NCBI GenBank assembly: GCA_007258455.2
Contig: VDFB02000003.1
Span: 45,883,889 to 45,947,888 of the forward strand
Length of the DNA: 64,000 nt
Direction: 5' to 3'
From: Sequoia sempervirens
Taxonomy: Eukaryota > Streptophyta > Pinopsida > Cupressales > Cupressaceae
Both the position numbers and the translations under genes were made by a program. The notes beneath the pieces are model-generated. The model was given only the letters and a program-made list of their open reading frames with translations, did not search any database and was not told the DNA's origin. Positions 1 through 12,264 of this stretch are shown in pieces (the first letter of the stretch is position 1; every line of letters begins with the position of its first letter).

Positions 1-166
1 AAAACTAGCACAATTCCACTTTAAAAATTGTTTTCTTCATGCCTCCTTTGAAAAATTCAATCTATATTGCAAGTTGAAGACCTTTTGTTCCACCAAACAA
101 GTACAAAACTAACACAATTCCACTTCAAAAATGGTGTAGATGATGCCTCCTTTGAAAAAATCAATT
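1..166. repeat. Direct repeat pair, period 104 bp
   Basis: A segment of about 60 bp starting with AAAACTAGCACAATTCCAC at the first base recurs at 105 with a few substitutions; both copies end in GCCTCCTTTGAAAAA followed by a T/A-rich stretch. The first unit may begin before the window. No coding potential is seen here. Confidence 0.75.
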
Positions 167-276
167 AAAAATAAAGTTCACCACCTGTAAATACAATAGC
201 TCATGAAAAATAGTTTAATTTTATTGCTCTCGGCCGTACATGTGAAGTTGTAGACTTCAAAGTATTTTTTGGAAGT

Positions 277-532
277 AAATTTAAATAAAAGAAATGGGAT
301 CTCGTTTATAAAAACTGGGATCTCGTTCTATAATCGAGATCTAGTTCCCTAATATTTAATGTGGGGACCGTTGGAAGGAAAACGAGATCTCACTTACAAA
401 AAGGGATCATGTTTCCCTTCCAATGGTTCGCATATTATAAATTAGGGAACGAGATCACGATCATAAAATGGGATCCCGCTTTTAATAAATGAGATCTCGT
501 TTTATAAAGCACGATCCCGTTTTTTAAAATTT
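277..532. repeat. Long imperfect inverted repeat (fold-back, MITE-like)
   Basis: The left arm (about 277-383) and right arm (about 411-532) are reverse complements at roughly 80% by eye. Paired landmarks are GTTCCCTAATATTTAAT and CCGTTGGAAGG on the left against TATAAATTAGGGAAC and CCTTCCAATGG on the right. The arms are studded with the shorter palindrome GAGATCTC and variants (GGGATCTCGTT, AACGAGATCTC). The loop is about 25 bp. The sequence resembles a fold-back transposon or MITE, or a hairpin inside an LTR. No target-site duplication was recognised. Confidence 0.7.
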
Positions 533-1401
533 GAATTTCTATTAGCTTTGTGGTCAGGTTTTTGCCTAGGATTTTGGTTCAGGAAAAGCATTGGGAATCT
601 AAACCTAGGCCTTCAACTTGGTTTGACCTGCAAGTTGAAGGTCCTAACAATGTCAAAAAAAAATATTGACTTTGGACATATGGCTGACGACTTTTTTTGC
701 AATTTTTTTTGACGAAATTAAAACCCATTTTAGATGAGACAATGCAGATTCTAAATATGTAATTTGTTTTACAATTGGATTATTTTTTTCTATTTTTCAA
801 TTAATTTCTAATAAAATTGGTCCATAAACTTTAAATATCAGGGTTTTTTACTATTTTAATAACTTTTGATCAACATAACATTTTGACAAACGGATTGCAC
901 AACAACAAAATTCAAACAATTCTTTTCAATTTAAAAAATAAATCAAAAAATGATAAGTTTAGGTCATCTTATGCATGTCATACACAACGATTTTTCAAAA
1001 CGACAAATCTGCCTAATAAAAATTTAACAAAAAAAATATCAAGAACAAGCTTCAGTGAGTCACAAATATTTTCCCAAAAGGATTTAGAAAAATACGATAA
1101 TTTAAGTCAAAATATGGATGTCATACACGTGCATGGTATGGTAAAAAAAAAGTGACTTTTAAACAGGGGTTTTTAGAAACGCCTATTGAAATTCAATTTG
1201 TACAATCTGGGTATTGAAATAAATTACATATTTGGAAACTAGACTCTGAGCACTAAATTTTATGATTAGTGACTTTTTTAAAGATTTCATCTCTAAGTGC
1301 TTCAAATTTTAAGGTCAAATGTGTCAAATTCTGAAAATCAGGAAAAACACTTCAACATTTTGGCCAAAAGTGGACTCAACTTCTTGCACACACCCATATT
1401 C
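533..1401. other. Non-coding DNA, no feature recognised
   Basis: AT-rich sequence with homopolymer runs. An open stretch of 90 codons (883-1155, plus) is lysine/asparagine-rich, has no recognisable motif and is best explained by base composition. 167-276, before the inverted repeat, is equally empty. Confidence 0.5.
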
Positions 1402-1612
1402 CACAATAAGAAAAAGCTACAAAAGTAAGAGACTATCAAAAAGATATGAAAGCTCAAGAGATAATTACAATGAGGGTTGAGTGCTAAATAGGAGAAAAAC
1501 TCTAAAAGCATAAAACCACTCCTAAGTTTAGCTTAAGTGCATGAGAATAAATTAGATTAATAATTAATTAAAGGATTGATTAGTTATTATCTAATGCATG
1601 ATTACTCTAACA
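1402..1612 (-). repeat. 3' LTR (truncated) of the minus-strand element at 1402-3931
   Basis: On the minus strand it begins TGTTAGAGTAATCATGC and matches the 5' LTR at 3631-3931 over about 210 bp, including the segment reading GAGGGTTGAGTGCTAAATAG on the plus strand. Similarity stops near 1402, so about 90 bp of the expected LTR end is missing or replaced. Confidence 0.8.
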
Positions 1613-1622
1613 CTCCCCCTTA
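1613..1622 (-). other. Polypurine tract
   Basis: The minus strand reads TTAAGGGGGAG directly before the TGTTAGAG start of the 3' LTR, the position and composition expected for a plus-strand priming site of an LTR retrotransposon. Confidence 0.75.
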
Positions 1623-1957
1623 AGATGAAATTAGGAAGTAGTTAAAAACCCTAAAAAGAAAGAATACATAATGGGTCCTGACAAACAAGGCCTGGTGAGG
1701 TACACCCATGTACAAACAAAAGATCTCTCAAAACTGGAGAAAAAGGAGAAAACCAAAGAGGGAGAAAACTCCTCTCCAAAAGAGAAAGGAAAATGAAGGA
1801 TTGAAAAATCCTCCAAATCAAGGTGTCAAGGACTGAGAAGCCTCCAACCAAAACAAAGTCCTAAAAAAGAGGAAGATGTAGAACATCATAGAAGCACAAA
1901 GAAGTTGTAGACTGTTTTCAAAAGAAAATTGATATAATGCTAAAATGAAGAACTTCC

Positions 1958-2140
1958 TCTGAAACAAATGATGATCGGGATCAAGATAAGAAGAATCTAC
2001 ATTAGTGCCCCAATGATACTACTCGAATCAGATGGAAAACAAAAGGAAAACATCTAGAAATCGAAGATACAAATGTCAAGATCCAAGGAGACTATAATCT
2101 ACATGAGTGCCCCCAATGACACTACTCAACATGCATGAAA
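1958..2140. repeat. Internal imperfect direct repeat, spacing about 115 bp
   Basis: The phrase ATCTACATTAGTGCCCCAAT followed by GATACTACTC (about 1995-2025) recurs as ATCTACATGAGTGCCCCCAA plus TGACACTACTC (about 2097-2128), with partly similar flanks. It lies in the non-coding interior of the LTR element and may be an ancient tandem duplication. Confidence 0.5.
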
Positions 2141-3614
2141 AACTACAAGTCAAAAATACAGGTACTAGTAGTCTCTAATCAAATGAAAATGGAAGGTCGC
2201 CTCTAGAAACATGAATGCAAGAGTGTTCATATGGTAAATTATCCATCTCACTAAAATGCATGTAACCAGTCGCTAATGTACGCTAGATCTGAAAGTACAT
2301 AAGAACAAGAACTAGATACATAGATCACTCAAAAATGTGAAACCAAGGAAGCATTAACACCAACAGTAGAAAAAACCCCATAATGCTAAAAAGGGGAGAG
2401 CCATGACAGGAACACTGAAATTGTGTGAGTCCAAGAAGTGCATGTAGGAGAAACAACCTGCAAATAAAAGAGTGTGCAAACTAAGGCACACATGCATGAG
2501 GCAAGAATCAATCAGATTCATTGTTGTCATGGAAGGGACACTTGAAAAAGGTGTGATGGAAAAGCAAAGGAAAACATCAACCCCCCCATGGCACTTTATA
2601 TGATAGTGTGAATACAAAAGACACAACATGATGTGTGAAATCCCCAAAAAATATACACTAGAAAGGCACTTTATCTTAGTGCATCTACAAAAGAGAATGT
2701 GCATGAAAAACATGTTTGCATTACCTAAATAGGATAGAATATTGGAAATACATATAGAACAACTAAAAAAGAATCATCCCATGCAAACAACAATTTCCCA
2801 AGAGCTAAAACGTCCAAGTAATTCACTAGAGTGCGAAAACACAAAAATTTGAATAAAATGTACTTGAAGAGGATTCTAGAAAAAGTGCATGGATGGCTAT
2901 GAAGATATCTAAAAGACAGTTCCAACACCACTGGAATCGTGAAAAACAGAGAAAGTGGTCAAAATTCATGAGCTTAGGACTGAAAACAACACCTCTGACT
3001 TCAACAGGCTGTATAATGCGCCACCAGCAAAAACAGGTGATGAGACACATACCATTGGAACTTTGGAACAAACTTTCTAACGATATAAATTTTTTCGAAA
3101 AAGAGAGCTCGAATGCAAAAGTTATGTATTTTTGAAAAATGCTATTTTTTGTTAGCCAACAATCAGTAGACACGACTATTCTGATTTGATTTTTGAAAAA
3201 ATTTCTCATTTTATGCAAAAAATAATGGATACCTAGAAAGTATTATGATGTTGCCAACAAAACCTATAAAGTTTTTTTGAATCCAAAAGGTGGAACATAT
3301 GCTTTGGTAAAAATAAAAAAATAAAACTTCACCTGTAGGGAAAATAGTTGTGTTGGACTATTTTGACTGTCATTTTTACAAGATTTGTTCACTATTTACA
3401 AAATCTAGCAGATGCCTAGATGGTATTTTGTGATTTTGAACAAAACCCAAAAATTATTTTTCTCAAAAAATACACGAAGCAAAATATATTGAACGCTTTT
3501 TTTTATAAAAAATGCACCAAGAATTACAAAAAAAATAAAGGGATTTATAGATCTAACGCGTGTAACCCTTGTTGAAGAAAAAAATCTCATAAATTGAGAA
3601 GGGATTTGTTGAAT

Positions 3615-3630
3615 CCACACTCTAATACCA
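3615..3630 (-). other. Primer binding site (initiator tRNA-Met type)
   Basis: The minus strand reads TGGTATTAGAGTGTGG immediately after the LTR end TTCTAACA. Plant copia elements typically carry TGGTATCAGAGC here, complementary to the 3' end of initiator tRNA-Met; this copy has one C-to-T change in the core. Confidence 0.8.
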
Positions 3631-3931
3631 TGTTAGAATTGTGAAAAACCACAAAACCATGAGCCACGGGATCAAACAAGGAACAAAACACCTTATACTC
3701 AAGAGCTTTGCAAAACAAAGATTTGTTATTCCTCAAAAAGAAAATACATACAAAATCAAGAGACTACCAAAAAGATATGAAAGCTTGAGAGTTAATTACA
3801 ATGAGGGTTGAGTGCTAAATAGGAGCAAAACCCTAAAAGCATAAAAGCACTCCTAAGTTTAGCTTAAGTGCATGAGAATAAATTAGACTAATGATTAATT
3901 AATTATTAGCTAATGCATGATTACTCTAACA
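3631..3931 (-). repeat. 5' LTR (301 bp) of the minus-strand element
   Basis: On the minus strand it runs from TGTTAGAGTAATC to CAATTCTAACA, so it has TG...CA ends with a longer inverted match (TGTTAGA/TCTAACA). It is followed directly by the primer binding site. The part matching the 3' LTR is 3735-3931. Confidence 0.8.
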
Positions 3932-6900
3932 CCTTACACTCCCAAAGTAAGAGGAAGATCATTGAATCTAAAAAATGATACTATATATCAATAGGGGAAA
4001 TAATAAAGATTAAAAAATCTCAATAAAAATGTAATCAATATTTATTTCATGGACCATGTCGTTACTAGTAGATTTATAGGTGTCATTCATACAAAGGTAG
4101 GTGCTAAGAACCTCCTAACTCCTCACTATTCACACACCATCACAAAAATAATTCAATGGAAACTAGGTATTATAAGTCCAATTATAATCAATATTTTCTA
4201 TATGCTATTCTTAGTTATATCAGATACTTTTTGTAAATTTGGTTTATCCTTTATCTTACATAAATATATGTTCAATATAATTAATTTGGTTTACCTATGT
4301 CTATCAAGTCATGAAGATGCAATTTTTTCCATCCCTATAGACACTATTATCTATAATTTATGATTGACCACATATTGTTGATTGTCCATTATTAGTTGAT
4401 ATTGTATTACATATTAGCATCAAATTATGGTTTTTCATTGGTCAATCATTTATTCTTGCAACTAATACAAAAGATTCATAGTGAACATGTTGGATAGCCA
4501 ATACCTAAATCCATCCCTCATCTCCCCATCTCTTATCTTATATTTGTCAAGGATTAATACACTAATCATTTGGAGATGATCATTGATGAATATTAATAGT
4601 TAGATAGGCATGGCCATTGTATTTGACATTTTCACATATAAATATGTATGATTTCTTCATTCTTAGCCTACTTCTCTCATACTCACATTATTATAAATAG
4701 GTACATATCTAGAAATACATTTTTAACTTTTATTTTTCTTTACTTTATTGACAAGTAAAAGTTTACTATTAATATTTTGCAATTACTTTGTGTCAATTAT
4801 GTCATGTGTGTTTGTAACGGTGAAAATAACATACCGCTCACTTTTTCCATTCATTTTTTGGCACACTTTGATTAGTTGTTCTTTATGTAATGACTAGTGT
4901 ACAAGCTATATATTCTAGTATCAAAGTTGTCAAATAGCTAAATCTAAACTACTCTAATTTTTACACATCCTCAAAGACTAGTCTCAACCTTTAGTTCATC
5001 CATTCCCTATCTTAGGTCATTTTATAGTTGCAAAACTAATCCAGATTAGATAAATATGGAAAAAACCCCTAGAAAATTTCAAATTTTAAATAAAATATTG
5101 GTCCATTCTAACTCCCTCCAACTAGCTATTATGATCCAACTTAACTGTGAAAATCATTAACATATTTTCTAGGGTGTTGTATTTAAGGACTAACTCCAAT
5201 TCAATTGTATTTTTTGAGAATTTTCATTGAGATCTCTTACCCACATTATATTCTCACAAATAGAGTAAACAAATCATGATCATTAAATATTTTATTTACA
5301 AATCTTAGGAATCAAATTGCATGGTTATTTGTTGTCTTCAATCCTTATTTTATAACTATTTAATTGGTTTGTTTAGGGTTTTAACAAAGGGATGATTCCC
5401 CTACTTAGTAACTCCTCAAAGGTGTTCATAAACACCACTAATTAGCTGATGTAGATCACAAATACCAAAACAAGCAAATTCTTGTTATTTAAATCTTTAA
5501 TGATCTGATCTACAAGTAGATTTAAAATTACAATCATAAAAGTGAATTAAAATTATAAATTAAAAAAAAAAAATCTAATTCAAAATTATTCCTTTAACAT
5601 CACAACAAATCTCGACCAAATTGACAACTCAATTGATAACATTTACCATTATATATCTTTATCAAATTTTCAAATAGATACTATTATTTTATTTATTCAA
5701 TCTTATCCCAATTCATTTCTCATTAAGTGCTTACATTTATTACTGATTGACCATAAATATTTAGAAAGGGATCATTTATTTGTTTTTATTGTTAAAGCAA
5801 AAATTATGCACCGTTTGACCTTAAAAATCCTATCAAATCATATAAGGTATGAAAGCAAAAGAATTTAAGAAAATACAAGGTTGGAGAGTTTATGTGTCGA
5901 TTGAAATATTCCACCACACAAAATGGTGAGCATTTCGTTTTGTACTTTTGATGGATGTCACCCCTTAATGTTGTTATCATCCATTATTTTGTCAAAAAGG
6001 AATAATTTATATACAATTTAAATATTCATGATATGACAAAACTCATTTTGTTTTATAGAAGCCCAATCACATGAAGACTCGATGAATGAATGAAAGCAAT
6101 AGCTTTCATAAACGATAGCATACTTAAGCATTAATTCAATGCATAAATGATGAGAAATAAATAAATAAAAATAAAAATATTTTTCTACACATTAGAGTTT
6201 GTTTTTATGTGACACGATATTTTATGATTAGTGGATTATAAGAATTTATCTTTTTTATGTGTGAATGGTCTATTTAGATGTTTTTATAGGTCAAGAATTT
6301 TGAGAAAGTTATCCGAGTGTTTTTTATACTCAAATATACTTAACAGTGGAGTTTCCCCAAAATCAAATCAACTTAACTTGATATTTCATTTACACTTCTT
6401 TGTAAAATATACATATAAGTTTTGGGGAAACTAATTATATTTATTTTTATTAATTTAATAAAAAATAAATTATAAGCATACGAATAATGTCTTCAATACT
6501 TTTATAAATATATGTTTACATGATTAAATATGCATAATATTTTAAGGAGTCTATGTTAGGAAAATTATGTTACTGAAATTATGTTTTTAAGGATTGATTT
6601 TTGAAACATTATAAAAACTTATATATGTTTTGAATGGAAAAGAATGATTTCAGTTTGTTGATGTCATGTAATTACAAATAGGATTAAAAATAGTACTAAA
6701 TAAATTTTCAAACACAAAGTATTAATAATAAAAATTGTATTTGTAAAAGATATAAGTGTAAATATCTTGTTCTTTTGAACCTTCATTTTATACTTATTTA
6801 GATAGATATTGTAGACACATAATTATGGTCCTCAATCTGATTTATTTGCTGCTCTAATTAAAACTATGTCCAAAATCCCTTCAAACGTATTACCACTAGG

Positions 6901-7638
6901 TGGAAGCATAGAGACATGTCTCATTGGTGGGTCACATGTTGATTTAATAATCCATGCAAAAGACTATACTCTAATTTTCAAACACAAACAAAAATAGATT
7001 TGACACTTGTAAATAGCATTATCAACATGTATGTGTGTGTCCCTTAAGCATTCAATATGGTACCCTTTTCCCTTCAAGACACTTGGAAGGATTTCATTAG
7101 ACACAAATTGTTGATTTAGGTCAAATTTTTATAATTAAACAAATTCATCACAACAAGCATTTTGCATGAATGTATCCCTTAAAGCAATCTTTCTAAAAAA
7201 TATTGATTAATATATTTATTTTATTATTATATTTATCTTCTACTTTCTAATGAAATAGGTTTATTAGAAAAAAATAATGACCATTGATTGACACACGTGA
7301 AAAAATTAATAAAAATTTAATTTTAAAAAATAAGACCTCGTTCATATTAATGTCCTTTCAACCAAAACTAATTTAGATATACAAAAAGAGTTGTGTTACA
7401 AAGAACTATGGTCTAAGAGACAATATATAATAAGTAAAATAGCATAATGGAAACTCACAATAACTAACCAATGAGCAAAGTAACTCCAACCACCGCAAAA
7501 TATGTGAGAGTTACACTCATGAAAGGTATCATCTACCTTTATAATGGCCCACTCACTACAAATAGTAAATCTAAAGTAAATATGTAAGAAAATACACAAT
7601 ATCCAACTATATAAAATATAAAACCTACACTAAGACCC
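3932..7638. other. Non-coding left part of duplicated block, copy 1
   Basis: Strongly AT-rich DNA with no convincing coding region. The 104-codon open stretch at 4049-4363 is shortened to 77 codons and altered in copy 2, so it is not conserved as a protein. This part lies downstream of the copia relic on the minus strand and may include its 3' LTR: a purine-rich AAGGAGGGT run is seen at about 7637-7646. Confidence 0.55.
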
Positions 7639-10600
7639 TCCTTAAACACAACTTATGTGGATCAAAAGATGGGTCACTACAATGGAACCATGATGAGGTA
7701 CGCATTTACAAAGAGATCCCTCCAAATAAAATTAGCCCCCAAAAAGAGAGATATAAGCCCCTCAAATACCCTCAAGTAGAGAGAGAAAGGATGGACTAAA
7801 CAACTCCTAAAGAAAGAGCCTCTTGTACCCCTAACAAATTAGGTAAATGATAAAACCTTCTTTCTATAAGGGTTTGATGATTATGTTAGCAATCTATTTT
7901 GAATTCAATTAATATCAAATCTCAATAACTTGTCCATTTATAAGCTCCTAGATGTAGTTCATGTGAACCTTGATGTGCTTGGTCCATTGATGGTGGATTA
8001 GGTTTTATGAAATCTATATGTTACTCTATTTGTCACAAAATATAAAAAATGTCCATATGAACTGGATACCGAAATTAATGAAGATGTGTTAAAGCTAAAT
8101 AGCCTTAGTGATGGCATTAATAGGCCCTCAATACTCAACCTCAATGCAAGATAAAGTAATAAAAAATACTTCTTTCTCAACTAACATATATGACCTAAAA
8201 CAAGTGAGAAGTTGTAATTGAAATTGGACTTACAATCTTGAGAATCACATACCCAATTTGACTTTGTATACACCACCTAGTTAAAATCAATATATACTAT
8301 TCACAATGAATCCTAAAATTGTGAGTATCCTAAATGTAATATAGTATTCATTTGGTTTCTTACCAATGTAACTCATGGGTATTTTGCACAATGTAGAAGT
8401 CATGCCTCGAGTGTATGAAATATGAAGCCTCATGTGAGTTAGATAAATGAGGATTCCAACAAGCTATCAATACAAGGTGTCATCAATCAAAGGTGAAGAG
8501 AACTAAGCCTCAAGTTTGACTCCACAAAGAAAGGAAGTCAAAGTAGTCTTGTAGTTAGCCATATGAAATAATAAGAGAAAATAAAAATCATACCTGTATT
8601 ATCTAATGGTAATACTAAATGTAGATTGAGACATCTAAATCCCAAGAAAGTAATGCAACAAGACCAAGTTGGCCATCAACAATCTATCATGAAGGGAAAT
8701 TTTCACTATCACACAGGATGAAGTAAGTCACTATGATCAGTAGGTCGATGGAATATAAAACTAGAATGAGGAGGGAATTACCCTACTATAGAATATGGAT
8801 ATTTAGATATTTTATCTAAATCGCAATGAGAAAATTCATTTTAGGAAGGAAGAAATCCATCTCGGTATACCATGCTTGAGGGGTTTTTCTGCACCATGGA
8901 TAGATTTCAAGTTTATATACCAAAGAAGATTCTTGTAGAAAACCCTCTTGTTTCTCCATGATATATCCTCTTCAAGTTCTCTATGAAGAAATGCACATCT
9001 TAATGTCTACCTAGGGAACATACCAATAATGCACTACAACAATAGTAAGTGTGAGTTGAATAGAGTTCATCTTTGAAGCTAGTACAAAGGTATTTGAGTA
9101 ATCAATTCTAAGGACCTAGGAATTCCCATTTACTACCAATCATTCCTTGAACTTATCCACTAACTCGTCTACTATAATTTTTTTCTAACATATCTAGTTT
9201 TACATCAAACAAGTTTCCTTCCCTTAGGAAGGGGAACAAGGTCCTAAGTTTGGTTCCTAACCAAGGAACTATACTCCTACATGATACACTCCACTCAAGA
9301 ATACCAAATGCCTCCTAGGAAGACTCTAGGTTAGATGCAAAATCAATAAAAGTGTGTGGATGTCCCTAGAACCATGAAAATTTCCACCTAGTTTCTAATG
9401 ATCCCCAACCCAATAACCTATAGTTTACAAGACATGTCAAGACCAAAATGGACATGAAGTTAGAGAATATAGAGGAGATTCCTCAACCTCTAAATGATGA
9501 CTTGGAGAGGGAGGAGGTGAATACTTGATATTTCTCTAAGAATTTGAAATAGAGGAACAAAAATTCTCATCATCAAGAATCTACCTAGGTGGATCTAAAT
9601 CCTCAAAATTATCATTATTAGTCGGTAACTCTAATATGAATTTAGAAGGAAAGTAAGTGTAAAGAGTGAAACTCAAAGATCCCTCCAAAAATAAAATTCT
9701 CCTCTAAATGAAAAATCATGTGGTAGGATGGAAGATCCAATGTCACTTAACACCATCTAGATAACCTACAAAAATGTAAGGCTTACTCTATAGATAAATG
9801 GCTTTATTTTTTTGCATGAATGTGGGCCCATGTCAAAAAACCAAAAAAAATTAATTACTTAACTATGGGTTTCTAACTACTTCAAGCTTTAAAATGAGTG
9901 ACTCCCTTCAGTCCTCGACGAGGAACATGCTTGTGGATATAGCATACATATTTATTAGTCTTCACATAATTTTGAGGTGTAAGAGATCTAGAGTGTATCA
10001 TACAATTCATTATTTCCTTCAAAGACCTATTGAATTTTGGCACATCATTTTTCTAAGGATTGTATAAACATGTACACTATCCTCTTTAATGTGCAAAACT
10101 ACATAAAATGATGGTTAACATATTCACCATGTAATTATCCATGAACAAAGCCTTGATGCATTCTCTTGATTGCTTCTCTAAAAAAAAATTGAAGCCCTAA
10201 AACAACTCAAAGAAATCAAACTTTGGTTAGAGAGTACACACAAGTATACTTGGAAAGTCGTCAATTAATTTTAGAACATGTTTATCTCTATTAATGAATG
10301 GTGTAGAATGGTCTAGCCAAGTCATTGTGAACTAACTCAAAAATTTGTGTAGCTCGCCATGCCTTTCCTTTGTCAAACTTATCTTTGGTATGCTTATGAA
10401 AGATGTAGCCCAAGAAAATACCATTATAAAGGAAAAAATAAGGTAACCATGTCACCATGTACTAGTAGCTAAGATATTGCAAGCAATGGTTGTTAATTTG
10501 GTCAAAATCACTCTTTTTATAACTTACTTTTTCATCAAAATGAGTGAGTAGAATGGTTGAAGGAGGATTGGGAGCAAAGTGAGAGAAAATGTATAACCAT

Positions 10601-10870
10601 ATGATTTTATATCCCCACTACAATTATAGAACCATTATGCATCCCACTAATAACCATTGAATTGGGAGTGAACTCAAACCACATGTTCAAACCTATGTGA
10701 GTGACATAATAAACTAATAGGAGGTTAGTTGGAAATAAGGGGACACAAAATATCCTAAAATTTCATGTCACGCATGTTAATAGGCTCTCTCCCACACACC
10801 TCAAGGGGAGTGTCATTGCCCATCAAAATATTTGTCATAGCACAAGTCTCCAAAGATATAAAGACATACT
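7639..10870 (-). pseudogene. Decayed Ty1/copia polyprotein, minus strand (copy 1)
   Basis: Reading the minus strand from high to low coordinates gives remnants in copia order. Protease-region residues TNILMGNDTPLEVCGREPI lie near 10770-10850. An integrase segment with KGKAWRA, ELVHNDLARPF and IDDFSKYTCVYSL lies near 10200-10380. An RT segment resembling the DVKTAFLHGD motif (VDIKMCISS) lies near 8980-9010. An RNase H segment with the equivalent of STEAEYRA (SCIEVEY, then a stop, then INAITKAI) lies near 8090-8150. Many stops and frameshifts interrupt every domain, so it is dead. Copia order gag-PR-IN-RT-RNH fits; gag is absent because the block changes character above 10870. The same relic occurs in copy 2. 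Confidence 0.75.
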
Positions 10871-10886
10871 TAGATGAGTCTATTAG

Positions 10887-11214
10887 TGTTAAAATATTTA
10901 TTACTAATCTAGTTATATTTTAGCCTATTAAGGAGATTCGTATTCACACTAATCTTAAGCTCACTTGGGAGCTATCTCATGTTTTGTGTCACCTCATGTG
11001 GACTCACCGATCACCATGTGTTTCTACACTTGTCCATAGATTCCTACATGTGTAGTCATAGTTTTACTCCCACATTCTCACCTCTTCATCATTGCCTTTA
11101 TATGTAAGGCTCTTTTGTACATTTTACATGTTACTAATGATAGTTTCTTTCATTTTTCACATTGTTTACTTTATGGAAGTGTTTTTGTCTTGCAAGTGAT
11201 CTTGGCTACTCTAA
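10887..11214 (+). repeat. LTR-like segment at right end of block, copy 1
   Basis: It starts TGTTAAAATATTTATTAC, has a TATA-like run (TTTATATG, about 11098) and is followed by ATGGTATCC at 11216, a weak match to the TGGTATC core of a tRNA-Met primer binding site. The counterpart in copy 2 (43715-44054) starts TGTGAAAAG and ends CCAACA, i.e. TG...CA. It would be a plus-oriented LTR abutting a minus-oriented copia relic. It could also be a coincidental resemblance. Confidence 0.4.
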
Positions 11215-11764
11215 AATGGTATCCTACTTTAAGAGGGGCATGAGGGGAGGTCCTTGGAATGAGCGCAATAAGATAAATCAAAAGAAAAGATCAAGTACGC
11301 AAACACGCCAATGTTCTTCATACCTTTAGCCAAAGGGATGTGTTTTGATAGGATAAGAATCCAAGGTGATATCCAAAATGATGCCCATTGTCGGAATGAT
11401 ATATCCTAGGAAATGCATTGTATAGGATGATGATGGTTTGATAAGTTGATTGATAGGTTGTTGATATAAGGTTGACTAACATGTTTGCGAATGATCAAGA
11501 TTTTTATTTTGCGTTTAAAAGATTTTTTGTTTGCTTTTGATTTTACGATTGAAGCTTGCTTTTGCTGATTGTTGTGATTGTTTTTGTTTGTGTTGTCAAA
11601 GGATGAAGGTGACGATCAGTTTATTATGGATGATGTTATTGCGGGTGCAAGCGAGATGGGACGGATGGATTTTTTCAAATATTTGGATGTTTTTGATGTT
11701 TTGAAATGTTTTGAGGTTGTTTTTGGGATTTTCAAGATGTTTTACAACTATTTTGATTTTTGAT

Positions 11765-12106
11765 TTTTCGAATGTTTTTGGATTTCGTGTTTTTGAATAT
11801 TTTTGGATTTTGATATTTTTTTATGTTTTTGGATTTTGATGTCTCAGGGACTGATCAAAGATTATCCTTGCCTACATTTAAGCTCAGAGACGACGTAGTT
11901 CGGATTCCAATGTTTTTGGCATTTTTCTGATTTTTGACTTGTTTTTGGATTTTTCGATATGTTTTGAATGTTTTTGGATTTTAAAGTTTTTTGATGTTTT
12001 TGGATTTTGATGTCTCGGGGGCTGATTAAAGATTAGCCTTGCCTACGTTTAAGCTCAGAGATGACATAGTTCGGATTCCAATGTTTTTGACGTTTTCTGA
12101 CTTTTT
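11765..12106. repeat. Tandem duplication, period 171 bp
   Basis: Two adjacent units. The phrase GTCTCAGGGACTGATCAAAG (11841) followed by CCTTGCCTACATTTAAGCTC and TAGTTCGGATTCC recurs as GTCTCGGGGGCTGATTAAAG (12012) with the same sequel. Each unit also contains several TGTTTTTGGATTTT words, and a partial third unit of such words follows up to about 12180. Confidence 0.8.
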
Positions 12107-12264
12107 GAGTGTTTTTGGATTTTTCGATGTTTTGGATGTTTTTGGATTTTCTTGGTTTTTCGAATGTTTTTGGATTTTTCGCATGATTTTGATGACTTGG
12201 ATATGGATAGGTGTGATGATATCAGTTCTCTGTTTGGGATTTTGTTGAAAACCAAGCTAAGGTT

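Larger units (their letters stand above)
1402..3931 (-). mobile_element. Non-autonomous LTR retrotransposon (copia-type signals), minus strand
   Basis: Seen directly: two similar LTRs in the same orientation, an initiator-Met-type primer binding site immediately inside the 5' LTR, and a polypurine tract immediately before the 3' LTR. The internal part (1622-3614) is about 2 kb and holds no recognisable gag, protease, integrase or RT; the best open stretches (119 codons at 2354-2713 and 130 codons at 2826-3218, both minus) have no motif. It is therefore a LARD/TRIM-like element or a deleted copia element depending on proteins from elsewhere. Its 5' LTR end lies exactly at the left border of the duplicated block starting at 3932, so it inserted at, or created, that border. 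Confidence 0.72.
3932..11251. repeat. Duplicated block, copy 1 (partner 36720-44079)
   Basis: The whole stretch aligns in order and orientation with 36720-44079. Landmarks: TTACACTCCCAAAGTAAGAG (3935) with 36721; the ATG-containing ATGGACCATGTCGTTACTAG (4049) with 36838; CCTCCTTAAACACAA (7640) with 40470; AAGAGGGGCATGAGGGGAGG at the right end with 44066. Divergence is roughly 10-20% by eye. Copy 2 lacks about 100 bp found here near 4710-4815 and has about 280 extra bases near 39905-40185. The two copies start about 32.8 kb apart. Both share the same chimaeric content, so they descend from one composite ancestor. Confidence 0.85.

Noticed and set aside
883..1155. 90-codon plus-strand open stretch
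   Set aside because: Lys/Asn-rich, AT-driven, no motif and no conserved partner.
4049..4363. 104-codon open stretch in block copy 1
   Set aside because: In block copy 2 the corresponding frame is disrupted after about 30-40 codons, so the protein is not conserved.
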